A stretch of 64,000 bases of DNA, from assembly GCA_018350325.1 (NCBI GenBank), contig JAEVLN010000003.1, forward strand, positions 4,853,758-4,917,757, in the 5' to 3' direction. Shown in pieces: positions 1 to 13,143 of this stretch. The translations under genes and the position numbers were made by a program. The stretch is from Globodera rostochiensis. Lineage: Eukaryota > Nematoda > Chromadorea > Rhabditida > Heteroderidae. How positions within the stretch are numbered: position 1 is the first letter of the stretch; each line of letters opens with the position of its first letter. The notes under the pieces were generated by a model, which worked only from the letters and a program-made list of their open reading frames with translations, searched no databases and had not been told where the DNA came from.

Positions 1-670
1 GTCCATCCCCGCGGGGCGTGTGCAACCATTTGGTCAAAGCTTGGTCAGAAGAAGCACCGGCACTGTCATCGGCCGGGAACTCGGGAAAAGCATAATCAGA
101 TTCGATCAATCGGAGTTTATGGCATTCGTCGAGAACGGTCGGAGAGAATAGGCGCAAACGGAAGAGTTTGGAGTAATCCAAGTCAAATCCACAAATGTTG
201 TCTTTGATCAATGGCCTTTTTCCAAATGATTTTCCAGCTGCGGCTTCCGAAGGAGGATGTTCCAATGGTAAGATGGGTCCCATAAGAGTTGAAAAGCGGA
301 CGAATGAGTTCGAGAAATTCAATGACACTTTGGTCAATGTAACTAAAAGTTAAAAACAATGGGTTTCAAATAATTTTAAACCGACAATAATGACCTTATT
401 GTAAGGCGTTCAAATCCAATAACATTGGCCGGAAGCGATTCCTGCGGAATTGGGAGCCGACTGACTTTAAAGTCAATGTATTTGACAATTTCAGCGCCCT
501 TTCCTTTCTTTGCGCGACGAATTTCCAAATTGCCCAACGACCATTCCTTCAATTTAAAATGCGCGTCCACCAAAAGGTCAAATCGATCGCTGATCAACGC
601 AACTTTTAGTCCCAGCACAAAAGGGCCACAGAATTTGAAGACTTCGAACAAAACGTCGGCACAAATGAAA
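1..670 (-). pseudogene. F-box-family gene, broken copy (exons 2 and 3, runs off window start)
   Basis: Two exons match the intact copies at 22.2-24.1 kb and 43.6-45.2 kb. Exon 2 (395-670) starts after a TTTTCAG acceptor and encodes the F-box-like segment ([13 protein letters not shown], then [15 protein letters not shown]). Exon 3 (342 down to 1) starts after a TTTTAG acceptor and carries the family signature WLHTPRGDG near the window edge. Aligned by eye with the minus-strand copy, exon 3 lacks about 5 bases near 212-222, which shifts the frame into a stop; the original frame resumes afterwards. No MSDNP-type first exon is visible upstream, where satellite DNA begins at ~880. I read it as a pseudogene. 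The family would be substrate receptors of SCF ubiquitin ligases if the F-box call is right. Confidence 0.6.
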
Positions 671-879
671 CTGAAAATTCGGGGATTAAATGCGATGAAT
701 GGGTGCCGCAAACAGACAATTTCCCGTTTTGTTAAAATGGTCAAAAAGTACAAAATTTCCTCGTTAAGGCGGGAAGGACGTGAGAACCACCAAAAATTGC
801 AAAAATTTTCTTTTCGCTAATGAAAAAAAGCCTTTCATTTTGGCGAGGGCGGCCCCTAAGCCCGTAGAAATAAGGCAAA

Positions 880-1360
880 ACTCACATTTCTTGTTCAAGA
901 AAGTAAGCAAAAACAATTTTTAGATGGGGTGCGTTTATGCCCAAATTACTCTCGCCGTCTGCCTCTCTCTTTTTAGCACACTATTTCTTCAAAAAATAAG
1001 TTCAAAAAAGCAACTAAAAAATTATTAGATGGGGTGCGTTGATTGCCAAATTACTCTCACTGTCTGACTCTATCTTTTTAGCACACTATTTCTTCAAAAA
1101 ATAAAATGATCAAAAAAGCAACTAAAAAATTATTAGATGGGGTGCGTTGATTGCCAAATTACTCTCACTGTCTGACTCTATCTTTTTAGCACTCTATTTC
1201 TTCAAAAAATAAAATTTTAAGAAATTAAACTAAAACAATTTTTTGATGGGGTGCGTTGATGTCCAAAAACTCTCGCCGTCTGACTCTCTCTTTTTATCAC
1301 ACTATTTCTTCAAAAATAAAATGTTCAAGAAATTAAACTAAAACAATCACGAGGGGGGGG
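880..1360 (+). repeat. Satellite monomers, ~108-bp family (4-5 units)
   Basis: Diverged copies of the monomer that makes up the arrays at 56.9-64 kb, in the orientation containing TAGATGGGGTGCG, then CAAATTACTCTCGCCGTCTG, then TTTTTAGCACACTATTTC. The last unit ends in a run of 10 G. No coding potential. Confidence 0.85.
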
Positions 1361-1361
1361 G

Positions 1362-1550
1362 GCACATTTCTAGCGAATTCGAGGGAAAAAAGAAAACAAA
1401 ACTATTAAAATAAATTAAAAATATCCGATATAAATTAAAAAAATAAAATTTTGTCGACAGACTCAAATTCGCTTAATTTTTATATCAATCGATTCCTCTC
1501 ACCGAGCTGAGTACGAATATGCAAAAATTGGGCACCGCCCACCAACTATT
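1362..1550 (+). repeat. Satellite-associated ~180-bp module
   Basis: Begins CTAGCGAATTCGAGGG and ends near TCGAGCTGAGTACGAATATG. The same module follows a G-run in satellite DNA at about 48.09-48.25, 48.46-48.64, 57.55-57.73 and 57.89-58.05 kb, so it is a regular part of a composite satellite. Confidence 0.75.
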
Positions 1551-1571
1551 TCTTCAAAAAATAAAATGTTT

Positions 1572-2495
1572 CAGGGTTCGCAGATGAAAATTTTCAAAAA
1601 CATCATTTGGCTAGCAAAAAAGCATCTTTTGGGACCAAAAAGCATCATTTTTAAAAAACATTTGTTTAACCGGTAAATAGTGAATCACTATAACTTAACG
1701 AAGGAAATAGCAAGAAAACAGGAAGACAGTGTACTCTCTCGCTTTTCCCTCTATTTCTCTAACCGTTCTCTTCTTTTGGCGTTCTCTCTCACCTTTTTTT
1801 AACAAATATTTTGACCAACGCGCACTTCGAACACAAGAATTTTTGATTAAACAAACCGATTTGCCTAATTTTTTGCACAGAGCTCAGAAACTAAATTATC
1901 TACCCAAAAGCAAAAGCATTAAGCTCAAAGCACAAAATTTTTTAAGATAACAGCAAACAAGTTGAAGAAATTCATCCTTGCAGTCTACCGGGTTCGAACC
2001 CATGGCTCAGAGCAAAAATGCACTTTTGTGTTGTTAAATACAGTATGCCAACATTTTTGAAATCCACTTCACCACGCGTGCAATTTTGCTATTTCCAAAT
2101 CTATTGGGGCGTAAGTTATAGTGTGAATGTGAAATGTTCAAATGCCATATTTTTGATTATCCATGATCGATTTAAGCAATTTTTTGTTTGAAATTAGCTT
2201 TTGGTAAAACTCGGCGCACGAATAGATGTGATGCTTGTTTGCTTTAAAAAAAATTGAAAATGAGGTTTTTTATTAAGAAAATTCCCAATTATTTCAAACC
2301 GGAACACGCTTTTTCATTAAAAATGAAAATACACAGAAAAAAATGGAAAAACATTACGCCAAATATTCAAAATTTAATAGAAAATTTGCATTCCAACACT
2401 GCAATTCCCAAAAAACACCCAAAACACATCAAAAAGCATCAGAAGAATCCAAAAAACATCAAAATGATGCTAAAGCATCAAATCTGGGAGCCCTG
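1572..2495. mobile_element. Candidate hAT-type non-autonomous element
   Basis: Left end CAGGGTTCGCAGATG and right end, read inward on the other strand, CAGGGCTCCCAGATT match at 12 of 15 positions, as in hAT-family termini. The inside has repeated AAAAGCATCA-like words and no convincing gene. No clear 8-bp target duplication is seen, so the boundaries are tentative. It contains a tRNA-like B box on the minus strand (GGTTCGAACCC, about 1985-2005). Confidence 0.4.
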
Positions 2496-2730
2496 GTTAA
2501 AACCTTTCAAAAAAAAGTACAATATTTTTTAAATTTTGGTTGCAAATCTCTTAAAAATCCTGATGTGGACGGACATGAATGCACCAAACAAATATTATTA
2601 TAAAACAAACAACAACAACAATACACACGGAAAAAGCCTCCTCATCCGCACCCAAATATATGTATTAGAGCCCGTTATTTTGAAAAATGCTCTGAATTTA
2701 CCCAAGGCCTGGATCTAGCTAGATTAAAAA
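2496..2730. other. Unassigned AT-rich stretch
   Basis: Nothing coding is supported. 2510-2555 resembles the AT-rich flank that precedes the dispersed GC hairpin elsewhere (TTTGGTTGCAAATCTCTTAA). Confidence 0.4.
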
Positions 2731-5700
2731 GTTGGCAAAATCGAAACAAAATTTAAAGGGCTAAAAAAGTATTTAGATCCCGTGAACAATACTATAGTCT
2801 AAGTTCGTTATTCAAAAACTGTCAATTCACACAAACATTTATTTCAGGTCTCTCCACTTTCTTCGGATTCCGACTTTCTTTTTGTTGGCAAATATTTGAT
2901 TTTTATGCTTTCAATTAGGGTTGCACTAACGGGTATCCGGAACCGGCATCGGCAACGGTGTCCAGGTGACCTGGGTTGAGAATAAGGTTTCAGGGGTTGC
3001 GGGCGGGTTAAGGGCCCATAATGGTGGTATTTGGAGAGTTTCTTTGTTGGTGTTAGAGCTGTAAATTTTTGAAAATTGTGAGATAATTTGAAATGGGCCT
3101 CTCTAATTTGTTACTAATAATGAACAATATTAAGATAGTGTCAAAACTCAAAAAAGCTAAAATCGTTAAAAATTATACTTGCTAATTTTGAGGTTGTTAA
3201 AATGAAACCGCCGATCGCCCATTTTTAAAAAGCTCCAAAAAATTTTCCAAATTTTTAAAATTTTGGTTGCAAATCTTAACAATTTGAGTCAAAAATTCAT
3301 AAATTTTCTCTGCGACGTGTTAATGGACCGCCCCCCCGAACAGCAAAAAGCTTGACTTACAAGGCCGCTTAAAAAAATTAGGTACATTTTAAATAAATAC
3401 TATTACAAAAAAATTATTAAAATAAATGATTTAAAAAAAATTATTTTTTTTCATTTGAAAATTTTTCGGTTCTTCCGTTGTTTTAGGTTTTTTTGGTTTT
3501 CCCTGTAAAAAACTTTCCGTTTTCCATTTTTAAAAAATAATTTAATCGTAACGGCCTTTGACCGGCCTGAAGAAGGACTTGCGGATAAATGGAATTAATT
3601 AGGAACTTAATTGCAATTATTTTATGTTATTTATTTTTTCTGAAAAATTTGGTGTATTTTGAATTTTTATACAATTTAAAAAGAATTTTAAAAAATTAAA
3701 ACTATCCGAAATTCCGAAATGCTAATCGTCTATTTGCGTCTATTTCCAGGATGGATAATGTAAATGTCTAATCTTGATGTAAACCAGCACTATAATATAA
3801 ACAATCGGAATTTTACGAATTTAAAAATTTTAAAATCGACAAAACATTGGGCGGAAGAATGCCTATTTGAATGTCACGGTTTAAAAACCCATAATTTTTT
3901 TATTATATAAATGTGAGAAATTGGGTATCGGAATCAATATGATATTACCTTCAATAAGGCGAAAAGAAATGTGATATGTCAAGAAATTTAGACATTTTTA
4001 TGAAAGTTATCACGAAATGAAATGTAGAATTAATGCAACAAAAAGAAATTAACTATGTCAGAAATTTCATAGAAATTTAATTTAATAATTTTAATATTCT
4101 CAATCAATAAAAATGTTATTTTATATTATAGATAACTTCCATTTGATAAAAATATGAAATCAATTTGGAAGTTCTATGCTTATAAACAAAATCAATTGGG
4201 GTAAATGAATTTGAATATCATTTCGTCCGTTTTATTCTTTTAACAGCCCTTTTTTCAGCACATCATTATTAGCAAGGTCAGTATTTTAAAAATTCAAATA
4301 AACTAACAAAAAGAATTTGAATGTGCAGTAATTTTTTTGTATACAAATGGTTAATCAGGACTGAAAGGTTTATCTAACAGAAAATTGGATGATTCGGCAT
4401 TTAGACTATTCTTGGGAGAATTTTTTTGTAATGTAAAGGTAAAACAAAAACATTTTATGTAATTCAAAATATTAGAAACTTTAATTATATCTAACATTTT
4501 TTTCTTTCGATATTTTGCCTTACTTTTAGTTAGTTTTGATCGGTAAAACCTAAGCGTCGCCGAAATAAATCTTCATTTTTGTTTCATTTTTGTTTAATAA
4601 ATTTTATCAAATTTAACAAAATTATGAAATTTGCTTCGGAAATTCGTTTTAAAACAAACTTAGTTTAGTGGAGGATGTTTATTGACGTCGTCAGAAAAAT
4701 TTTTTGAACATTTTAATGGTTTTTTATGAAAAAATATCATAAACACAACACGATATGATGAATTCATTTCAAAAACTTATAATATTTCAAAATTTAATTT
4801 AAAATATTTAAAAATTATCAAACTATTTTTTAATTCGGGGGATAACTATGTGAATCGGGGAAAAGGTATAAATATATGTTTATATTTTAGCGAACTCGAC
4901 CGACACAAAAATTTGACTTGGTGAAGACAAACCTCTCCCACACCGAGTTATTTGAGAATAATTATAAAAAAGATTCTTCTTCATTGCCGGAATCTTTTAC
5001 ACAGTTGTCTTGTGAACAGTTTGTCTGTGGAGAAATCCCCAAAATTTCGCTTGTCAATGTATTAATTGATAATTTATAATTTGTAGCTCATTGATTCAAT
5101 AGAATCATTATAATTTTCATCCACAAATTCTAAAAAAAGTTGGCAAAATCGAAACAAAATTGTTAAAGGGCTAAAAAAGTATTTAGATCGTGAACAATAC
5201 TATAGTCTAAGTTCGTTACTTTCAAAAACTGTCAATTCACACAAACTTATTTCAGGTCTCTCCACTTTCTTCGGATTGTCCGACTTTCTTTTTGTTGGCA
5301 AATATGATTTTTATGCTTTCAATTAGGGTTGCACAATAACGGGTATCCGGAACCGGCATCGGACGGTGTCCAGGTGACCTGGGTTGAGAATACCAGGTTT
5401 CAGGGGTTGCGGGCGGGTTAGGCCCATAATGGTGGTATTTGGAGAGTTTCTTTTTGTTGGTGTTAGAGCTGTAAATTTGAAAATTGTGAGATAATTTGAA
5501 ATGGGCCTCTCTCTAATTTGTTACTAATAATGAACAATTAAGATAGTGTCAAAACTCAAAAAAGCTTAAAAATCGTTAAAAATTATACTTGCTATTTGAG
5601 GTTGTTAAAATGAAACCGCCGATCCCGCCCATTTTTAAAAAGCTCCAAAAAATTCCAAATTTTTAAAATTTTGGTTGCAAATCGCTTAACAATTTGAGTC

Positions 5701-8700
5701 AAAAATTCATATTTTCTCTGCGACGTGTTAATGGACCGCCTACCCCCGAACAGCAAAAAGCTTGACTTAAGGCCGCTTAAAAAAATTAGGTACATTTTTT
5801 AAATAAATACTATTACAAAAAAATTAAAAATAAATGATTTAAAAAAAATTATTTTTTATTTCATTTGAAAATTTTTCGGTTCTTGTTGTTTTAGGTTTTT
5901 TTGGTTTTCCCTGTTAAAAAAACTTTCCGTTTTCCATTTTTAAAATAATTTAATCGTAACGGCCTTTGACCGTAGCCTGAAGAAGGACTTGCGGATAAAT
6001 AATTAATTAGGAACTTAATTGCAATTATTTGTTATGTTATTTATTTTTTCTGAAAAATGGTGTATTTTGAATTTTTATACAATTTAAATCAAGAATTTTA
6101 AAAAATTAAAACTATCAAATTCCGAAATGCTAATCGTCTATTTGCGAATCTATTTCCAGGATGGATAATGTAAATCTAATCTTGATGTAAACCAGCACTA
6201 TAATGCATAAACAATCGGAATTTTACGAATTTAAATTTTAAAATCGACAAAACATTGGGCGGCAAAGAATGCCTATTTGAATGTCACGGTAAAAACCCAT
6301 AATTTTTTTATTATATAAATTCGTGAGAAATTGGGTATCGGAATCAATGATATTACCTTCAATAAGGCGAAAAGAAATACGTGATATGTCAAGAAATTTA
6401 GACATTTATGAAAGTTATCACGAAATGAAATGTAGAAGATTAATGCAACAAAAAGAAATTAACTGTCAGAAATTTCATAGAAATTTAATTTAATCAAATT
6501 TTAATATTCTCAATCAATAAAAGTTATTTTATATTATAGATAACTTCCATTTCTGATAAAAATATGAAATCAATTTGGAATCTATGCTTATAAACAAAAT
6601 CAATTGGGGTTGAAATGAATTTGAATATCATTTCGTCCTTTATTCTTTTAACAGCCCTTTTTTCAGCACCCATCATTATTAGCAAGGTCAGTATTTAAAA
6701 TTCAAATAAACTAACAAAAAGAATTTTAGAATGTGCAGTAATTTTTTTGTATACATGGTTAATCAGGACTGAAAGGTTTATCTAAAACAGAAAATTGGAT
6801 GATTCGGCATTTACTATTCTTGGGAGAATTTTTTTGTAATGTTCAAAGGTAAAACAAAAACATTTTATGTTTCAAAATATTAGAAACTTTAATTATATCT
6901 TCAACATTTTTTTCTTTCGATATTTTGCTACTTTTAGTTAGTTTTGATCGGTAAAACCGTTAAGCGTCGCCGAAATAAATCTTCATTTGTTTCATTTTTG
7001 TTTAATAAATTTTATCAAAAATTTAACAAAATTATGAAATTTGCCGGAAATTCGTTTTAAAACAAACTTAGTTTAGAGTGGAGGATGTTTATTGACGTCG
7101 TCAAAAATTTTTTGAACATTTTAATGGTTTTTGTTATGAAAAAATATCATAAACACAACAATATGATGAATTCATTTCAAAAACTTATAATTTATTTCAA
7201 AATTTAATTTAAAATATTAAAATTATCAAACTATTTTTTAATTCGGGGAAGATAACTATGTGAATCGGGGAAAAGGTAAATATATGTTTATATTTTAGCG
7301 AACTCGAAACCGACACAAAAATTTGACTTGGTGAACAAACCTCTCCCACACCGAGTTATTTGAGAAAATAATTATAAAAAAGATTCTTCTTCTGCCGGAA
7401 TCTTTTACACAGTTGTCTTGTGTAAACAGTTTGTCTGTGGAGAAATCCCCAATTTCGCTTGTCAATGTATTAATTGATAACTTTTATAATTTGTAGCTCA
7501 TTGATTCAAGAATCATTATAATTTTCATCCACAAATTCTGTAAAAAAAGTTGGCAAAATCGAAACAATTGTTAAAGGGCTAAAAAAGTATTTAGATCCCG
7601 TGAACAATACTATAGTCTAAGTTCTACTTTCAAAAACTGTCAATTCACACAAACATTTATTTCAGGTCTCTCCACTTTCTTCATTGTCCGACTTTCTTTT
7701 TGTTGGCAAATATTTGATTTTTATGCTTTCAATTAGGGTTACAATAACGGGTATCCGGAACCGGCATCGGCAACGGTGTCCAGGTGACCTGGGTTGAGTA
7801 CCAGGTTTCAGGGGTTGCGGGCGGGTTAAGGGCCCATAATGGTGGTATTTGGAGAGTCTTTTTGTTGGTGTTAGAGCTGTAAATTTTTGAAAATTGTGAG
7901 ATAATTTGAAATGGCTCTCTCTAATTTGTTACTAATAATGAACAATATTAAGATAGTGTCAAAACTCAAAAACTTAAAAATCGTTAAAAATTATACTTGC
8001 TAATTTTGAGGTTGTTAAAATGAAACCGCCTCCCGCCCATTTTTAAAAAGCTCCAAAAAATTTTCCAAATTTTTAAAATTTTGGTTGCATCGCTTAACAA
8101 TTTGAGTCAAAAATTCATAAATTTTCTCTGCGACGTGTTAATGGACCCTACCCCCGAACAGCAAAAAGCTTGACTTACAAGGCCGCTTAAAAAAATTAGG
8201 TACATTTTAAATAAATACTATTACAAAAAAATTATTAAAATAAATGATTTAAAAAAAATTATTTTATTTCATTTGAAAATTTTTCGGTTCTTCCGTTGTT
8301 TTAGGTTTTTTTGGTTTTCCGTTAAAAAAACTTTCCGTTTTCCATTTTTAAAAAATAATTTAATCGTAACGGCCTTTGCGTAGCCTGAAGAAGGACTTGC
8401 GGATAAATGGAATTAATTAGGAACTTAATTGCAATTTTGTTATGTTATTTATTTTTTCTGAAAAATTTGGTGTATTTTGAATTTTTATACAATTAATCAA
8501 GAATTTTAAAAAATTAAAACTATCCGAAATTCCGAAATGCTAATCGTCTATTCGAATCTATTTCCAGGATGGATAATGTAAATGTCTAATCTTGATGTAA
8601 ACCAGCACTAATGCATAAACAATCGGAATTTTACGAATTTAAAAATTTTAAAATCGACAAAACATTGGGGCAAAGAATGCCTATTTGAATGTCACGGTTT

Positions 8701-11700
8701 AAAAACCCATAATTTTTTTATTATATATTCGTGAGAAATTGGGTATCGGAATCAATATGATATTACCTTCAATAAGGCGAAAAGATACGTGATATGTCAA
8801 GAAATTTAGACATTTTTATGAAAGTTATCACGAAATGAAATGGAAGATTAATGCAACAAAAAGAAATTAACTATGTCAGAAATTTCATAGAAATTTAATT
8901 ATCAAATTTTAATATTCTCAATCAATAAAAATGTTATTTTATATTATAGATAACTTCCTTCTGATAAAAATATGAAATCAATTTGGAAGTTCTATGCTTA
9001 TAAACAAAATCAATTGGTTGAAATGAATTTGAATATCATTTCGTCCGTTTTATTCTTTTAACAGCCCTTTTTTCCACCCATCATTATTAGCAAGGTCAGT
9101 ATTTTAAAAATTCAAATAAACTAACAAAAAGATTTAGAATGTGCAGTAATTTTTTTGTATACAAATGGTTAATCAGGACTGAAAGGTTTATAAAACAGAA
9201 AATTGGATGATTCGGCATTTAGACTATTCTTGGGAGAATTTTTTTGTAGTTCAAAGGTAAAACAAAAACATTTTATGTAATTCAAAATATTAGAAACTTT
9301 AATTATCTTCAACATTTTTTTCTTTCGATATTTTGCCTTACTTTTAGTTAGTTTTGATCGGTAACCGTTAAGCGTCGCCGAAATAAATCTTCATTTTTGT
9401 TTCATTTTTGTTTAATAAATTTTCAAAAATTTAACAAAATTATGAAATTTGCTTCGGAAATTCGTTTTAAAACAAACTTATTAGAGTGGAGGATGTTTAT
9501 TGACGTCGTCAGAAAAATTTTTTGAACATTTTAATGGTTTGTTATGAAAAAATATCATAAACACAACACGATATGATGAATTCATTTCAAAAACTTAATT
9601 TATTTCAAAATTTAATTTAAAATATTTAAAAATTATCAAACTATTTTTTAATTCGGAAGATAACTATGTGAATCGGGGAAAAGGTATAAATATATGTTTA
9701 TATTTTAGCGAACGAAACCGACACAAAAATTTGACTTGGTGAAGACAAACCTCTCCCACACCGAGTTATTAGAAAATAATTATAAAAAAGATTCTTCTTC
9801 ATTGCCGGAATCTTTTACACAGTTGTCTTGTAAACAGTTTGTCTGTGGAGAAATCCCCAAAATTTCGCTTGTCAATGTATTAATTGAACTTTTATAATTT
9901 GTAGCTCATTGATTCAATAGAATCATTATAATTTTCATCCACAATCTGTAAAAAAAGTTGGCAAAATCGAAACAAAATTGTTAAAGGGCTAAAAAAGTAT
10001 TTATCCCGTGAACAATACTATAGTCTAAGTTCGTTACTTTCAAAAACTGTCAATTCACACACATTTATTTCAGGTCTCTCCACTTTCTTCGGATTGTCCG
10101 ACTTTCTTTTTGTTGGCATATTTGATTTTTATGCTTTCAATTAGGGTTGCACAATAACGGGTATCCGGAACCGGCAGGCAACGGTGTCCAGGTGACCTGG
10201 GTTGAGAATACCAGGTTTCAGGGGTTGCGGGCGGTAAGGGCCCATAATGGTGGTATTTGGAGAGTTTCTTTTTGTTGGTGTTAGAGCTGTAATTTTGAAA
10301 ATTGTGAGATAATTTGAAATGGGCCTCTCTCTAATTTGTTACTAATAATGCAATATTAAGATAGTGTCAAAACTCAAAAAAGCTTAAAAATCGTTAAAAA
10401 TTATACTTTAATTTTGAGGTTGTTAAAATGAAACCGCCGATCCCGCCCATTTTTAAAAAGCTCCAAAATTTTCCAAATTTTTAAAATTTTGGTTGCAAAT
10501 CGCTTAACAATTTGAGTCAAAAATATAAATTTTCTCTGCGACGTGTTAATGGACCGCCTACCCCCGAACAGCAAAAAGCTTGTTACAAGGCCGCTTAAAA
10601 AAATTAGGTACATTTTTTAAATAAATACTATTACAAAAAATATTAAAATAAATGATTTAAAAAAAATTATTTTTTATTTCATTTGAAAATTTTTCGGTTT
10701 CCGTTGTTTTAGGTTTTTTTGGTTTTCCCTGTTAAAAAAACTTTCCGTTTTCCATTTAAAAAATAATTTAATCGTAACGGCCTTTGACCGTAGCCTGAAG
10801 AAGGACTTGCGGATATGGAATTAATTAGGAACTTAATTGCAATTATTTGTTATGTTATTTATTTTTTCTGAAATTTGGTGTATTTTGAATTTTTATACAA
10901 TTTAAATCAAGAATTTTAAAAAATTAAAACTCCGAAATTCCGAAATGCTAATCGTCTATTTGCGAATCTATTTCCAGGATGGATAATGAATGTCTAATCT
11001 TGATGTAAACCAGCACTATAATGCATAAACAATCGGAATTTTACGATTAAAAATTTTAAAATCGACAAAACATTGGGCGGCAAAGAATGCCTATTTGAAT
11101 GTCAGTTTAAAAACCCATAATTTTTTTATTATATAAATTCGTGAGAAATTGGGTATCGGAATATATGATATTACCTTCAATAAGGCGAAAAGAAATACGT
11201 GATATGTCAAGAAATTTAGATTTTTATGAAAGTTATCACGAAATGAAATGTAGAAGATTAATGCAACAAAAAGAAATTCTATGTCAGAAATTTCATAGAA
11301 ATTTAATTTAATCAAATTTTAATATTCTCAATCAATAAATGTTATTTTATATTATAGATAACTTCCATTTCTGATAAAAATATGAAATCAATTTAAGTTC
11401 TATGCTTATAAACAAAATCAATTGGGGTTGAAATGAATTTGAATATCATTTCCCGTTTTATTCTTTTAACAGCCCTTTTTTCAGCACCCATCATTATTAG
11501 CAAGGTCAGTTTTAAAAATTCAAATAAACTAACAAAAAGAATTTTAGAATGTGCAGTAATTTTTTTGTACAAATGGTTAATCAGGACTGAAAGGTTTATC
11601 TAAAACAGAAAATTGGATGATTCGGCTTAGACTATTCTTGGGAGAATTTTTTTGTAATGTTCAAAGGTAAAACAAAAACATTTTGTAATTCAAAATATTA

Positions 11701-12355
11701 GAAACTTTAATTATATCTTCAACATTTTTTTCTTTCGATATTGCCTTACTTTTAGTTAGTTTTGATCGGTAAAACCGTTAAGCGTCGCCGAAATAAATCT
11801 ATTTTTGTTTCATTTTTGTTTAATAAATTTTATCAAAAATTTAACAAAATTATGAAATGCTTCGGAAATTCGTTTTAAAACAAACTTAGTTTAGAGTGGA
11901 GGATGTTTATTGACGTTCAGAAAAATTTTTTGAACATTTTAATGGTTTTTGTTATGAAAAAATATCATAAACACCACGATATGATGAATTCATTTCAAAA
12001 ACTTATAATTTATTTCAAAATTTAATTTAAAATTTAAAAATTATCAAACTATTTTTTAATTCGGGGAAGATAACTATGTGAATCGGGGAAGGTATAAATA
12101 TATGTTTATATTTTAGCGAACTCGAAACCGACACAAAAATTTGACTTGGAAGACAAACCTCTCCCACACCGAGTTATTTGAGAAAATAATTATAAAAAAG
12201 ATTCTTTCATTGCCGGAATCTTTTACACAGTTGTCTTGTGTAAACAGTTTGTCTGTGGAGAAATCCAAAATTTCGCTTGTCAATGTATTAATTGATAACT
12301 TTTATAATTTGTAGCTCATTGACAATAGAATCATTATAATTTTCATCCACAAATT
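2731..12355. repeat. Four tandem copies of a ~2.4-kb unit
   Basis: The landmark GTTGGCAAAATCGAAAC occurs at 2731, 5139, 7549 and 9957, giving periods of 2408, 2410 and 2408. The copies look identical except for regularly spaced 2-base losses (see the comb feature); corrected for these, the unit would be about 2.49 kb. No ORF is convincing; the 67-74 codon frames are not kept between copies. Each unit holds a hAT-like TTAGGGTTGCAC start followed by GC-rich sequence and a diverged copy of the flank of the dispersed hairpin repeat. Four near-identical copies mean either a very young tandem array or an assembly artefact. Confidence 0.9.
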
Positions 12356-12727
12356 CAACAATCACATCGCTCCACACACCCCCCCCCGGGCGTCCCCCCC
12401 CTCACTCAGTGGCGTCGCATCATCGTGTTGCCATTCCCCATCAGCTCCTCCCACCGAAGGGTTTAAAGGCTTTTGGATCGCCCAGGGGGCCGACACACTT
12501 CGACAACCTTTCCCCCTTTTCACACACTTCGACACATCTTCCTTTTCTGCCACTCACCTTCGTCGTCCCGTCACATTGTCCCTCTCGTCCCACACTTCTT
12601 CATCTCGTCTTCCTTCTTCTTCTCATCCGACCACCTTCACTCCCCCCTCTCTTCCTTCCATCAGTCCACTTCTGCCCCACTTGCAACAACATTTTCATCA
12701 CTGTCCCATTTGATTGTTGAGGAATAA
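2753..12727. other. Periodic comb of 2-base deletions (probable data artefact)
   Basis: Comparing the four 2.4-kb copies, each lacks two bases that the others keep, at about 2753, 2811, 2869, 2927, 2985, 3043, 3101 in copy 1; 5187, 5245, 5304, 5361, 5420, 5477 in copy 2; 7567, 7625, 7682, 7741, 7798, 7856 in copy 3; 10002, 10060, 10117, 10176, 10234, 10291 in copy 4. All fit one 58-base ladder, that is 2 bases lost per 60. The ladder continues into the 5' LTR (about 12439, 12495, 12553, 12611, 12669, 12727, by comparison with the 3' LTR) and then stops. Reading frames and TSDs in this stretch are unreliable. Confidence 0.9.
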
Positions 12728-13123
12728 AAAAAAAGTCCGGGCCCAGCAAACTTCTCACTCGTCCAAAATGATTCATTTTAAATTGTCAATCACTTTTTGA
12801 AAATTTCCCTTTTTTGGCGCTATTCGGTCCTGATTTTCAACTTTAATTTTATGGTCTTTATGTAGTTTTATCCCCAGCACCGACAATATGTAAGATTCTG
12901 CAATATTGAATAATATAAGTATAATAAACCTTTAGAAATTCACCCCAAAAATTAAAAATCTCGTGAGATTTTTCGATATTCTCGATCGGTCCTCAAGTCC
13001 GAGCTCTAGTTTTTATTAGCTAAAATATTTATTATTTAGAAATTGAAGCACTGATTGGTACTTTTCGGTTGAATGTTTCGTTAGATTTTGGCATATTCAG
13101 TGCATAAATCCCCGCCCCTAATT
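12357..13123 (+). repeat. 5' LTR-like direct repeat of the helicase retrotransposon (truncated)
   Basis: Matches 19913-20694 in direct orientation. From ~12730 to 13123 (about 390 bp) the copies look identical; from 12357 to ~12730 they differ by small indels, many on the 58-base ladder. Includes a polyadenylation-type AATAAA just after TTGAGG. The similarity does not begin with TG or end with CA, so this is probably not the full LTR: the left edge abuts the tandem array and the right edge abuts the middle of an RT domain. The CT-rich ORFs inside are not considered genes. Confidence 0.75.
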
Positions 13124-13143
13124 AAATATTTCAAGCAGTTAGG

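Noticed and set aside
2254..2718. Three overlapping Lys/His-rich ORFs
   Set aside because: AAAAGCATC-type repeats inside a MITE-like element; no exon signals or known motif.
5592..5795. Minus-strand ORF with MYLIFLSGL start, repeated at 10401-10613
   Set aside because: Part of the tandem unit; present as a frame in only some copies because of the 2-base losses, and without gene features.
12362..12727. Pro/Ser/His-rich ORFs on both strands in the LTR
   Set aside because: They follow CT-rich LTR sequence, and the same region in the 3' copy has different frames because of indels; not conserved as protein.
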